Below, piece by piece: positions 24,539 through 32,484 of a stretch of DNA of 49,406 bases. The notes beneath the pieces were generated by a model. It ran no database searches. It worked only from the letters and a program-made list of their open reading frames with translations, and was not told where the DNA came from. The first letter of the stretch is position 1; every line of letters starts with the position of its first letter. A program made the translations under genes and the position numbers. This stretch comes from PGYR01 sp041675005 (lineage in GTDB: Bacteria > Bacteroidota > Ignavibacteria > Kapaibacteriales > UBA2268): positions 1-49,406 of the forward strand of contig JBAYUQ010000022.1 of the NCBI GenBank assembly GCA_041675005.1. The letters run 5' to 3'.

Positions 24539-25020
24539 AGATACCCTCCGACGACCTTGCCCACGAACCCCGCACGCAGCCCTTCGCCGAACAGCGCCCG
24601 AACCTCCGCGTCGAACCACGTCGCGCGGTGCGCCTGGAACGGATTGCCGTCGACCTCGCCCTGCGGGTACTCACCCAAAGGCAGGATGAGCATGATCGCG
24701 TCGACCTCGCCCATCAGGCGCCGGATGTACGCCTCGCCCTCGTCGTGCGAGACATGCTCCAGGCAGTCGCCCACGATCGCCAGATCGGCAGCCAAGCTCA
24801 CGTTGCGAAAGTCATCGACGATCAGCCGGTCGTAGAGCGTTTCGAGCCGGTACTGCGTGACGTAGGGCCACCACGCCTCGATGCCAGTCCAGTGCTCATC
24901 GGAGCGCAGCAGTCGTGAATACGTTCCTTCGCCGACGCCGACATCCAGCACGGTCTTGGGCGCCACGCTGACGAACTGCTGCGCCGCCCACTTGCGCGAC
25001 TCGGGGTGCGAGGTCGGCAC
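24526..25020 (-). CDS. SAM-dependent methyltransferase-like protein (164 aa)
   Basis: GTG start 25020 overlaps the previous stop (TAGTG), with SD GGAGG. Motif I is VLDVGVGEGTYSRLL (residues about 22-36). An acidic residue ends the next strand (GIEAWW), and VGDCLEHVSHDEGEAYI fits motif IV of class I methyltransferases. It is short for the fold but complete. The target is unknown; the gene sits between two glycosyltransferase-like genes, pointing to sugar or glycoprotein methylation. Confidence 0.72.
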   Translation of the reverse strand: MPTSHPESRKWAAQQFVSVAPKTVLDVGVGEGTYSRLLRSDEHWTGIEAWWPYVTQYRLETLYDRLIVDDFRNVSLAADLAIVGDCLEHVSHDEGEAYIRRLMGEVDAIMLILPLGEYPQGEVDGNPFQAHRATWFDAEVRALFGEGLRAGFVGKVVGGYLWRR

Positions 25021-25583
25021 TACATGACCTCCTGTTCGTAACGCGCCGCGATCTTGGACTCGAGCCGTTTGGCCGCTGTGCGCGACAGGCGAATCAGAAT
25101 CACCGCGCCCTCGGGGTGTTCGATTTGGAAATAGGGAGCGGGGATGTCCCGCGTTCGCAAAGGCAAGCCCTCGCGCCACGTCTTTTCCATCGCAGCCTCG
25201 TCCTCGGACTCGCCTACGTTGCCCGCCCACCGTTCGAGATAGGCCAGCGCGTCAGGCGTGTAGTTCCACCACATTGCCGAGACATGCCACGCCCTTTTCC
25301 GAGGCGCCCGCATACGCCTTGCCTGCATATCGTATGGGTCCGAATCGGAGAAGAACGCGGGGTAAGCGCAGATCGACGAATCCACGTCGACCCACAGGAC
25401 CGGCTCGCGCACGGCGCGCAAGCTGTCCAGAATGAAGCCGGGCTTGAGGCAGCAGTTCCGCAGGTAACTGCCAGTGGTGGGAAGTTCCTCGATCCGATGC
25501 CTCAAGCCCAAGCGGTCGCACTCACTGCGGAGCCGGGGCGCGTGGTCCCGATACTCCGCAGTGAAGAACGAAACAACGATCAC
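25020..25583 (-). CDS. GT-A-type glycosyltransferase-like protein (187 aa)
   Basis: GTG start overlaps the major capsid stop (GTGA). The N-terminus VIVVSFFTAEYRDHAPRL is a nucleotide-binding strand-helix. Residues about 60-72 (VLWVDVDSSICAYP) hold a DxD-type metal site, followed by AWHVSAMWWNYTPDALAYLE, as in small GT-A transferases. It is the first gene of the three-gene cassette immediately after the capsid gene and translationally coupled to it, so it would be made in late infection. Confidence 0.7.
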   Translation of the reverse strand: MIVVSFFTAEYRDHAPRLRSECDRLGLRHRIEELPTTGSYLRNCCLKPGFILDSLRAVREPVLWVDVDSSICAYPAFFSDSDPYDMQARRMRAPRKRAWHVSAMWWNYTPDALAYLERWAGNVGESEDEAAMEKTWREGLPLRTRDIPAPYFQIEHPEGAVILIRLSRTAAKRLESKIAARYEQEVM

Positions 25584-26551
25584 TTGGTTTCGTACAGGGT
25601 CAGCACGCCGGCGGTGTGCTTGTACGAGGTCGCCACCTTGTCCCAGTTGCCACCTGTGGCCAGCTCGACGTCCGTCGGCGACTTGCCGCCGGTGCTGGTG
25701 TCCCACTGATAGCCCTTGAGCGCCACGCCGAACGTGTAGTCGGCCTGGAAGGTGGTTTCGATGCGCAGCTTACCGTTGCTCGAGGCGATGTTCGTGATGA
25801 CGTCGGACCCGTCATAGATCGTCACGCCACCGGCGACCAGCGACAGGATCTTGGCGTCGTTGGCCGTGCTGCTCGGCGACTCGCGCAGCGCGGGCGCATC
25901 GGTCACGACGACGCGGCGGCCCAGGATGCTGACGATGCGCACGTTTCCCGCCTGGAACAGCGTGTTCTCGTTGGCGAGGTTGATGTCGATCAGGTCATGG
26001 AACGAGGTGCCGTCCATCACGTCGCAGATCAGCGTCTGCGAGGCGTCGCCGAACTTCGCGTGGGCGCGGTTGATGTGCCGGTAGGACAGGACCGACGTGC
26101 CGGCGTCGTACATCGTGTTGGTCGTGCCGGCCTCGATGGCCGCAACAGCCGCGGCAATGCCGGTGTTGAGCTGGTCCTTCACGATCGCTTCGGCCAGGTT
26201 GCGGCTGATGACCTCGACGGCCTCGGCAGGCGACTTCTGCACCCACGACAGCTGACCCGGCTCCCAGATGACCGGGCCGAAGCCGCCGGCGACCTTCACG
26301 CCGATCTCTTGGAGCTGCGCGAGTGCGGTCGGCGAGGCGTCCGAGTTGGTCGCGTAGCGGTCCACGCGGCGCTGCGCGGAGTGGATGGACGCCCAGAAGT
26401 TCTCGTAGCGGTAGTCGCCGTCGAACCCCTGGTTGGTGAGCACGATTGCGCCGCCGGAGGCGCCATTGAACGCATCGACCATCTGGGCGACGGTTTCGAT
26501 GGTGGCAGCCTGAATCTGCTCGTTGAAGACCTTCATGTTGCTGAGTGCCAC
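25580..26551 (-). CDS. major capsid protein (323 aa)
   Basis: GTG start with a strong SD (GGAGGAG). The N-terminus MALSNMKVFNEQIQAATIE, the central AEAVEVISRNLAEAIVKDQL and RHINRAHAKFGD, and the C-terminal KSPTDVELATGGNWDKVA match a large family of HK97-fold phage major capsid proteins. No separate protease gene is seen, so processing may not occur. It follows the scaffold gene directly. Confidence 0.9.
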   Translation of the reverse strand: MALSNMKVFNEQIQAATIETVAQMVDAFNGASGGAIVLTNQGFDGDYRYENFWASIHSAQRRVDRYATNSDASPTALAQLQEIGVKVAGGFGPVIWEPGQLSWVQKSPAEAVEVISRNLAEAIVKDQLNTGIAAAVAAIEAGTTNTMYDAGTSVLSYRHINRAHAKFGDASQTLICDVMDGTSFHDLIDINLANENTLFQAGNVRIVSILGRRVVVTDAPALRESPSSTANDAKILSLVAGGVTIYDGSDVITNIASSNGKLRIETTFQADYTFGVALKGYQWDTSTGGKSPTDVELATGGNWDKVATSYKHTAGVLTLYETK

Positions 26552-26583
26552 GGTTTACTCCTCCGGCCGATTCAGGCCGAAAA

Positions 26584-27375
26584 TCAAGTTTTCGATGCAG
26601 CGAGCCGCGCGCTGATGACGGCGACTCGCTCCTCACGGGTTTTCGCGTGCGCCAGGTCTTTGACCTCGGGCCTTCCGGCGCCGCTCGAGCCGCCCGCGCC
26701 GCTTCCAGATGCGGACGCCGGGAACCAGTGCGGCGCTTTTTCCTTCATGCCTTCCAGCCATTCCAGCGGCGCGAACGGGGTCTGACCGTCCTTGCCGAGC
26801 ACCGGCCGCTTGTCCTCGCCGAGCATCACGGCCTGGCCGTCCTCGTCGAGCGTGAACATCGAGCGCGCCCGAAACAGGGCGTCCTCGATCGCGTGCTGGT
26901 GCAGCCCGGCCTTGGCGGCCGCTGCCCGGATCGCGTCGTCCAGGACGCGCCCTTGGAATGCCTGTGCGCGCATCGACGCAGCCTCTGCGGCTGCCGTCGC
27001 TTCGGCGTACTTCTTCTCGAAGTCGGCCTTCATGCGCTCGGTGCGCTTGTTGAGCACGTCGTCGATCTTGCCGTCGGCGATCAGCTTCGCTTCCTCGTCG
27101 TCGGAGAACCGGCGCAGGATGTTGCGAACCGCGTCAGGGTCGATCCCGTCGAACCGCTTGAGTGCTTCCTCGCGCTCCTTGAGCTTGCCGATGAGCTCGC
27201 CGTTCTTCGTCTTCAGACCCGTGACCGCCGCGTTCACTGCCGCTTCGATCTTGGCCTGCACGTCGTCCGTGCCGTCACCGCCGCCGCTGCCGGTGTTGCC
27301 TTCGTCGCCCCCCTCGGGGGCCATGAGTCGCGCGTGACCGTAGCGCCGCAGTAGCGCTTGCTTCCAGATAGGCAT
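26584..27375 (-). CDS. capsid scaffolding protein (263 aa)
   Basis: Highly charged and helical. A Gly-rich low-complexity stretch (residues about 21-38) is followed by a coiled coil (about 40-170: KLKEREEALKRFDG, KADFEKKYAEATAAAEAA). A C-terminal region (FAPLEWLEGMKEKAPHWFP) should bind capsid protein. It lies immediately upstream of the capsid gene, the standard scaffold place. ATG at 27375 has only a weak ribosome-binding site; an internal ATG (MAPEGG) is an alternative. Confidence 0.82.
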   Translation of the reverse strand: MPIWKQALLRRYGHARLMAPEGGDEGNTGSGGGDGTDDVQAKIEAAVNAAVTGLKTKNGELIGKLKEREEALKRFDGIDPDAVRNILRRFSDDEEAKLIADGKIDDVLNKRTERMKADFEKKYAEATAAAEAASMRAQAFQGRVLDDAIRAAAAKAGLHQHAIEDALFRARSMFTLDEDGQAVMLGEDKRPVLGKDGQTPFAPLEWLEGMKEKAPHWFPASASGSGAGGSSGAGRPEVKDLAHAKTREERVAVISARLAASKT

Positions 27376-27459
27376 GATGGATTCCGCCCCTTGGGCGTCT
27401 GTTGGTGATGGCCCTAGGCCAGTGAGACGGCCCGCCTGGCGAGCCGCAGAAACGACAAA

Positions 27460-27477
27460 GCCGCCTCAGTGGGCGGC
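27460..27477 (-). terminator. hairpin between zinc-ribbon and scaffold genes
   Basis: A GCCGCC-(loop)-GGCGGC stem of 6-7 bp followed leftward by TTTGTCG. The U-tract is poor but the stem is strong; it lies in the 131-nt gap between the scaffold and zinc-ribbon genes. It may be a partial terminator separating terminase/portal from scaffold/capsid transcripts, or an RNA processing/stability element protecting the abundant capsid mRNA. Confidence 0.5.
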
Positions 27478-27506
27478 TTCGTTTAACGGTGTTGCGGGCG
27501 TGCGGT

Positions 27507-27746
27507 CTAGCCGACCACCACCCTTTGCCCCTGCAGCATGCAGGCGGCACAGATTCTCGTCTTCGTCCCGCCGCTGGCTTTACCGTCGCGCAGGACCACG
27601 CCGATTTTCGTCTCGATCACTTCGCGGCTCGCGCAACGCGGGCACTGCAGCAGCACCGGCGGCTTGGCAGCGCGCAGGCGCTTTCGCACGCGCTCGGTGG
27701 GCGTGTCGGGTGCGGCTGTGCCGGGGATGACGCGCAGGTCAGGCAT
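27507..27746 (-). CDS. zinc-ribbon protein (79 aa)
   Basis: Start at ATG 27746. Two knuckles CPRC (about residue 36) and CAAC (about 68) form a treble-clef/zinc-ribbon pair around EVIETKIGVVLRDGK. Similar small zinc proteins occur near MuF genes of Mu-like and siphophages (Com-like in Mu), where they can affect translation of neighbouring genes; whether this one does is unknown. It begins about 10 nt after the MuF-like gene stop. Confidence 0.72.
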   Translation of the reverse strand: MPDLRVIPGTAAPDTPTERVRKRLRAAKPPVLLQCPRCASREVIETKIGVVLRDGKASGGTKTRICAACMLQGQRVVVG

Positions 27747-27756
27747 CGGCGCAATC

Positions 27757-28869
27757 CTACACCCCAGCCCGCCGGAACGCAGCCGCATCACGCTCGCGCA
27801 GCTGGTCGAGCGAAATCCACTTCCCGCGGTCGTCCGCGAACCGATCCAGCGTGAGCCCGCCCTCGCGCAGCAGCTTTCCGCGCGCGGGGCCGAGGATTTC
27901 GTCCTGTCGGGCTGCGCTCTGCTTCTTGATCCAGTCGGCGTAGGTCGTCTGCGCCGGCACCTGCCCGTCCATGCTGGCCCGCGTGCCAGGATCCATCTCG
28001 TCCATGTCGAGGCCGAGCTCGCGCCAGGATTTCGTGATCGCTACCGAAGTCGATCGGCACTGCCAATGGAACCTGCCCGGTCCAGCGCCCCAGGGCAGCT
28101 TGTGGCCGATCGGTTTGTGGTCGCGCGTGTACTGCTTGCCGTCGCGCAGCATGCACTCGGGCGTCGTGCGGCTGTCCAAGGTGGACACCCACTCGATGGC
28201 CTTGATGATGTCGCCGTTTTCCTCGTGGAACCGATCTCGCACCGTGGCGGCCGTGTGCTGGACTGCCGTTCGCACCACCGCAGCGGCGTTGCGCCGGTCG
28301 ATCTCGATCAGGCCATCGGCGAATCCTGCGGCGCGCGTGCCGCGCAGGCGGCGCACCATCTGGTCGACCGTCTGGCCCTCGACGAAACCCATCCGCAGTG
28401 CATCGCGGATCCGTATCATGCGCGCCTCGCCGGCCCGCTGCGCCCACTCGCGCAGCAGAACGCCCTGGAAAGGCCGCGCCATCGCGGCGGCGTAGGCGGT
28501 CTCAGCGCTCACGGTGGCCACGCCGATCAGGTTGACCACCTGGGGCGGAAGCGTCGTGCGAAACAGCTGATACTGGTACTGCGCCTCGTAGGCGGCGAGC
28601 GCCTGCAATTCCGTGGTGAGCTCGCGCTCGATCTGCTGGTACGCCGACAGGTTCAGGCGGCGCACGCCGGACAAGACCTGTTCCAGCCACTCGACGGTGA
28701 ACGCTTCCGGCGTCATCTGCGACAGTGCGGCGCCCAGCTGGCCGAACAGGTCGGCGTCCGTGCGGTTCAGGAGCGCGATGATCCTGCGCACCGCGCCATT
28801 GCTGTACCGGCTCAGGTCAACCGCGTGGCCGATGGCCGCGTCGGCCAGTTGTTCATTGACGGTGGGCAC
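27757..28869 (-). CDS. minor head protein, SPP1 gp7/Mu gpF-like (370 aa)
   Basis: GTG start right after the portal stop. The C-terminal MuF domain (residues about 180-290) has the signature RTAVQHTAATVRDRF, EWVSTLDSRTTPECMLRDGK and KLPWGAGPGRFHWQCRST. These proteins sit at the portal vertex and may be injected with DNA. The C-terminal 80 residues (TYADWIKKQSAARQDEILG) are the usual MuF tail; no extra toxin domain is fused. Confidence 0.88.
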   Translation of the reverse strand: MPTVNEQLADAAIGHAVDLSRYSNGAVRRIIALLNRTDADLFGQLGAALSQMTPEAFTVEWLEQVLSGVRRLNLSAYQQIERELTTELQALAAYEAQYQYQLFRTTLPPQVVNLIGVATVSAETAYAAAMARPFQGVLLREWAQRAGEARMIRIRDALRMGFVEGQTVDQMVRRLRGTRAAGFADGLIEIDRRNAAAVVRTAVQHTAATVRDRFHEENGDIIKAIEWVSTLDSRTTPECMLRDGKQYTRDHKPIGHKLPWGAGPGRFHWQCRSTSVAITKSWRELGLDMDEMDPGTRASMDGQVPAQTTYADWIKKQSAARQDEILGPARGKLLREGGLTLDRFADDRGKWISLDQLRERDAAAFRRAGV

Positions 28870-30231
28870 TTACAGGCCCCCGAGCGACGGCCCCTCGGCT
28901 TCGACGGTCTCGATCTCTGCGTCAGGATCCAGGTCCGGCGACAGCGCACCGCGGCGCTGAAGCTCTCGGATCGCGGTCCGCTTGCCGATCAGGCCCGCGC
29001 CGCTCATCTGCACCACGAGCTGGCCACTGGCCTCCGAGAGGCTCGCCGCGCCGTAGTCCTTGAACATGGCCACATGCCCGCCTTCGGGCAGCCGCAGCCA
29101 GTCGGCCATGAACTGCAGGCACTGGTCGAGCCCGTCCTCGAACGCCTCGGCCATCGTCTGCAGGTCGCTCTTGTTCGACTCGGCGTCGGTCGCGGCCTCG
29201 GTCGCCGTGCGCTGGCCGGGCTTGGCCACCAAGAGCTCTGCGCCGGTCTGGATCATCTGCTGTTCGAGCGCGGCCAGGGACTCCAGGCCCGCCGTGATCG
29301 CGGCGCCAGAGTGCTCGACGAACTGCAGGCTGCCTGCGCTGCTCGTGATCTTCACGGCCTTGGACGCGCCGACCACCAGTGAGAAGTCGTCCTCCACGCC
29401 CGTGGCCACGAGGATCGGCACCCGGGCGACGTGCAGGATGTTGTCCTGGTCGCTCTGCGACTGCCAGTGCTTGACGTTCAGGTAGGCGAGGTCCAGCAGC
29501 GGAGACACGCCGGTCATCGTCCCGGTCTGCGCGCCGAAGAACGGCACGAACGGGATCTCGGAGAACGTGGTCGTGCCCTCGTCGATCACCAGGTACTTGC
29601 CATCGTCCATCGCCTGGTAGAGCCACCACCGGCCCGGCTCGAGCACCCGTACGCGGCTGACCGTGCGCACGCCAAACGGGCCGTCCGGAACCTGCGCGCC
29701 CTCGGCGATTCGCAACTGCGTGAGCCTTGATCGTCCGCCGGCTTCTTCCATGCGCCAGCCGAGGATCTGGTCGTGGCGCACATGCACGAAGTAGGGCCGC
29801 GCGCCGAGCGTGCGCTCGTCGGCGAGCGTGCGCGCGCCGGAGGTGGTCGGGTAGTCGACCAGGGCGCCGCAGACCCCGTAGGCCAGCGCCTCGCGGAACA
29901 GGCGAGCCGCGAACACATGCAGGCTGTTGCCCTGCAGGTCAACGTCCTGGCACAGCTCGGAGACCCGCGGCGGCACTTCCTCGCCGAGCGTGATCTCGCG
30001 CGCGAATGGCTTGCCTGCCATAACGGACAGCGTGCGTCGGAACGCCGGGAACAGGGTCGAGGCGTTCAGGCGCGCGCGGTAGCTGTCGGCGTCCTCGTTC
30101 GGGAACTTCGGCAGGAAGGTCTCGCCCGCTGCACGCATGGCCGGAGTCCCGCCGAGCAGTGCGTCGACGATGGGCCACTGAGTGGCCATCGCCTCGACTT
30201 CCGGTGACTGCTGGTGGACTTCCAAGGCCAA
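28870..30231 (-). CDS. portal protein (DUF4055 type) (453 aa)
   Basis: A dodecameric ring at the packaging vertex. PEVEAMATQWPIVDALLGG, RAAGETFLPKFPNEDADSY, REALAYGVCGALVDYP and NVKHWQSQSDQDNILHVARV are all typical of the DUF4055 portal family. There is no ATG that keeps the conserved N-terminus, so a TTG start at 30231 (or 30225) with upstream GGAG is likely; the first ATG would be 30189. It follows TerL, the usual order. Confidence 0.88.
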   Translation of the reverse strand: MALEVHQQSPEVEAMATQWPIVDALLGGTPAMRAAGETFLPKFPNEDADSYRARLNASTLFPAFRRTLSVMAGKPFAREITLGEEVPPRVSELCQDVDLQGNSLHVFAARLFREALAYGVCGALVDYPTTSGARTLADERTLGARPYFVHVRHDQILGWRMEEAGGRSRLTQLRIAEGAQVPDGPFGVRTVSRVRVLEPGRWWLYQAMDDGKYLVIDEGTTTFSEIPFVPFFGAQTGTMTGVSPLLDLAYLNVKHWQSQSDQDNILHVARVPILVATGVEDDFSLVVGASKAVKITSSAGSLQFVEHSGAAITAGLESLAALEQQMIQTGAELLVAKPGQRTATEAATDAESNKSDLQTMAEAFEDGLDQCLQFMADWLRLPEGGHVAMFKDYGAASLSEASGQLVVQMSGAGLIGKRTAIRELQRRGALSPDLDPDAEIETVEAEGPSLGGL

Positions 30232-30267
30232 GGCGTCGGGCTCCAGAATCGGCCCGATGGGCCAGGG

Positions 30268-31725
30268 TTAGAGGCGGAGGGTTTCCGAGCTCGCGCTCGA
30301 CCTGCGTTGTGTGAGGCGATAGCGCGCCTCATCGGCCACGTGGTCCTCGGCGTCGCTGTCTACGTCGTCCGGATCGCGCTCGCTGCGCGGCAGGACCGGA
30401 ACCGTCCTGATGAAGTGCCTGCAGGTGTCGAACACGAGCAACCCGGGCGCCTCCATTGGTACCGAGCGCGCGGCGGACAACATGCCGCGCATCTTTTCCC
30501 AGCCGTTGCGTCGGCTGCCAGGGCCCTTGTCCGCACGCTCCCACTTCACGCCGCGCCGCGCCATGTCATCAGCGATGCACACGCCGTTCTGAGTGTCGAA
30601 GATCGAGGAGTCCGCCGGCCCGGGCTTCACGCGGCCCGCAAAGCCCATCTCGGCTTCCTTCTTCACGATCTCCGAGGCGATGTCCGTGGCCAGCATCCGC
30701 AAGCCCTCGTTTGGCTTGCCGTTCCAGCCGTACCACTCGGCGATTCGGAACACCGTGCCGCGCGGCCAGCTGCGCGACGCGCCGTCCGGCATCTTTGCCT
30801 CGGTGCCGTCCGCCTCTGCCCACCATCCGACCGAAAACGGCCGGGTTGAACCCCAGTCGAACGAGCGGTCAATGCGCCAGCCGGTCGGGATCCTGAACGG
30901 TGCGAGCACATGAGCCGGCTCGCTCCACAGATCGTCGAACATGCCGCCGGCGACGATGTTCCAGTCCCCGTCCTTCATGGCCTTGACCAACGCCGGGTTG
31001 CCGAGACCATCCAGGCGGTCTGCGTAGTCCGGATCGGACTCTGCCATCGTCGGGTTGTCTGCGAGCTTCGCCTGGATGTACTGACGACGCATGCCGCCTT
31101 CAGTCTTCGGCTGCTCGATGATTTGCATCGGAGCGGCGCCGTCGATGAAGGCGGACTTGACCCAGTTGTGCCCGATGCCGCCCGGGTTCGAACCGCACAG
31201 CGCCCGGGGGAACATGCCTTGGTACTTCTTCGGGATCTTCAGGCCACCAAGCCGCAGGCGCGCCCGCAGGTAGCGGTAAATCTTCGCCGTGAAGTGCGTC
31301 AGTTCGTCGATCATCAGGACGCCGATCTGCGCGCCCTGGTACTTCGTCACGTCCTTTTCGTACTGGCAGTGGCAAAGGTGGATCTTCGAGCCGTTCCAGA
31401 ACTCGATGAAGTTCTTCGACCAGTTGATCTTGACGTGTCCAGCCTCGATCCATTCGGCCAGCAGCGCCGGAAAGCCGGTGTGACCCTCCATGTGGTTCTT
31501 CGCCAGGTCGTCCGATACCCGCCGGAACAGATAGACCTGCAAGCCCGGAATGTCCGTGCACCACGCGATGGCCGCGATCCGCATGAGGTGAGACTTGCTC
31601 TTCGCCCCTCCAGATTTTCAGGCCCGGAGGGGCCAAACACCTCCCCCAGCGGCGCCACCGTACAGAACTTCGGTGGCCTCGCTGAGGAATGCCTCAGTTT
31701 GTTGCGGATGTAACGTCAGTTCCAA
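30268..31725 (-). CDS. terL: terminase large subunit, interrupted in the Walker A motif by an in-frame UGA
   Basis: DNA-packaging ATPase/nuclease. A TTG start at 31725 is proposed (the only start between the upstream stop and the conserved N-terminus; GGAG upstream). The N-terminus reads LHPQQTEAFLSEATEVLYGG then AAGGG, the opening of a P-loop. Instead of KSHLM it continues VWPLRA-stop (TGA 31618-31620), then KSGGAKSKSHLMRIAAIAW in the same frame. From there the rest is intact: Walker B VLMIDE; SNPGG; nuclease FDWGSTRPFS, PADSSIFD and DHVADEARYR. An ATG exists at 31584 but would omit the P-loop, so a product made from it should be packaging-dead. See the interruption entry. Confidence 0.88.
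31597..31638 (-). other. 42-nt interruption of terL Walker A with UGA-in-loop hairpin
   Basis: If the ancestral P-loop was GGG-GGA-GGT-AAG-TCT (GGGKS), the extra segment is the 42 nt between GGT (31641-31639) and AAG (31596-31594). Within it the arms GCCCCTCC (31633-31626) and GGAGGGGC (31611-31604) pair perfectly. The 14-nt loop carries the UGA (31620-31618), and three more inner pairs (G-U, G-C, G-U) are possible. In-frame GGA codons occur at both sides (31644-31642 and 31611-31609), a matched pair as needed for ribosome hopping, and GGAGGGG resembles a Shine-Dalgarno. There is no U-tract, so it is not a normal terminator. Confidence 0.7.
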
Positions 31726-31770
31726 TGCGCCTGCTCCATCGCGGGTGCGTTCGCCTGCGGCCCCGCCTTA

Positions 31771-32343
31771 TTATTTAGTACGAGTTCCATGGAGGACCAG
31801 TTTCAACTCCGGCGTCTTGATCTCGCCGCTGTGCTCGATCTTGTCCTTGAACATGCCGAGGTGCCGGCCGATGTCGACCAGTGCTGCGCGCTTGTCGTGC
31901 AGCTTGACCTTGAGCCCGTCGCGCCCCTCGGAAATCTCGGAGATTGCCGCGGCCGTCTCGTCGTCGATCTCGTCGGCGCCGACCAGTGCGAGCCCGTGGT
32001 GAACCTCGGTCGCCCCGGCCTCGTCTGCGCCGGAGACTCGAAGTTCCGTCGCGCCCCATCGGACCACCTTCCGGATGTCCGCGAAGCCGATCTTGGCCAG
32101 CTCACGCAGCACCTTGTCCTGCGTGATCTCCGTCCTCTTCTCACGATCCTTCACGGCGGCCTCGATCGCAGCTGAGACCCCAACATTGCCCAACAGTCGC
32201 GGGCCTTGCTGCTCGGCTGTTTTCGCGCTGTACCCGGCCCGGATCGCCGCCTGCGTGGCGTTTAGATCGATCAGGTATTCGCCGACGAATCGCGCCTGCC
32301 TCGGCGTCAGGCCGCGCGCGCCTTCGTTCTTCGGCTTGGCCAT
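31771..32343 (-). CDS. terS: terminase small subunit (190 aa)
   Basis: DNA-recognition subunit of the packaging motor. LTPRQARFVGEYLIDLNATQ, AAIRAGYSAKTAEQQGPRLL is the N-terminal HTH of the Terminase_2 family. The middle is a coiled coil with KVLRELAKIGFADIRK, and the C-terminus (SGEIKTPELKLVLHG) should contact TerL. It stops 46 nt before the proposed TTG of terL. Its start is overlapped by a 57-codon frame on the same strand. Confidence 0.92.
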   Translation of the reverse strand: MAKPKNEGARGLTPRQARFVGEYLIDLNATQAAIRAGYSAKTAEQQGPRLLGNVGVSAAIEAAVKDREKRTEITQDKVLRELAKIGFADIRKVVRWGATELRVSGADEAGATEVHHGLALVGADEIDDETAAAISEISEGRDGLKVKLHDKRAALVDIGRHLGMFKDKIEHSGEIKTPELKLVLHGTRTK

Positions 32344-32480
32344 CGTTGCGGCTCAGAAACGCGAAAACCCGCCGGCGTTTCCACCGATGCGGGTTTCGTA
32401 GGGACGAGCGCGCCCATCCACAGGGCGCAGTCGTTGGAGTTGTGACCCGCGATCACCGGGCCTTTGTGTGCTGCGTGCAT
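32307..32480 (-). CDS. small protein between Q-like and terS genes (57 aa)
   Basis: ATG at 32480 has an excellent ribosome-binding site (AAGGAGG, 7 nt upstream). It encodes 57 codons with no matching family; the C-terminal 13 codons overlap the start of terS in another frame. It could be a real leader protein coupling translation into terS, or a chance frame behind a good SD. The hairpin at 32365-32396 lies inside it. Start evidence is strong, product evidence weak. Confidence 0.45.
   Translation of the reverse strand: MHAAHKGPVIAGHNSNDCALWMGALVPTKPASVETPAGFRVSEPQRWPSRRTKARAA
32365..32396 (-). terminator. stem-loop ahead of terS, possible antitermination target
   Basis: On the minus strand AAACCCGC (32396-32389) pairs with GCGGGTTT (32372-32365): 8 bp, with a 16-nt loop that can form a further CGG/CCG pairing, followed by TCGCG. 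The U-tract is short. Located just after the Q-like gene and before the late genes, it resembles a leaky terminator that late antitermination would overcome, but it overlaps the 57-codon frame so may instead be coding coincidence. Confidence 0.4.
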
Positions 32481-32484
32481 GATT

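Noticed and set aside
23249..24835. 528-codon plus-strand frame opposite the glycosyltransferase gene
   Set aside because: Shadow; the minus-strand protein has clear motifs and coupled starts.
27538..29382. 614-codon plus-strand frame opposite the portal/MuF genes
   Set aside because: Antisense of two clearly recognisable structural genes; composition (Arg/His/Leu/Gln-rich) is that of a shadow frame.
31618..31620. UGA in terL read as Trp or selenocysteine
   Set aside because: TGA is the ordinary stop of many genes here, so a changed code is excluded; readthrough would also leave 14 extra residues inside the P-loop, which makes a working ATPase unlikely.
31604..31633. terL hairpin as an intrinsic terminator
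   Set aside because: It is followed by GAAGAGC with no U-tract, and it lies inside a coding region needed for packaging.
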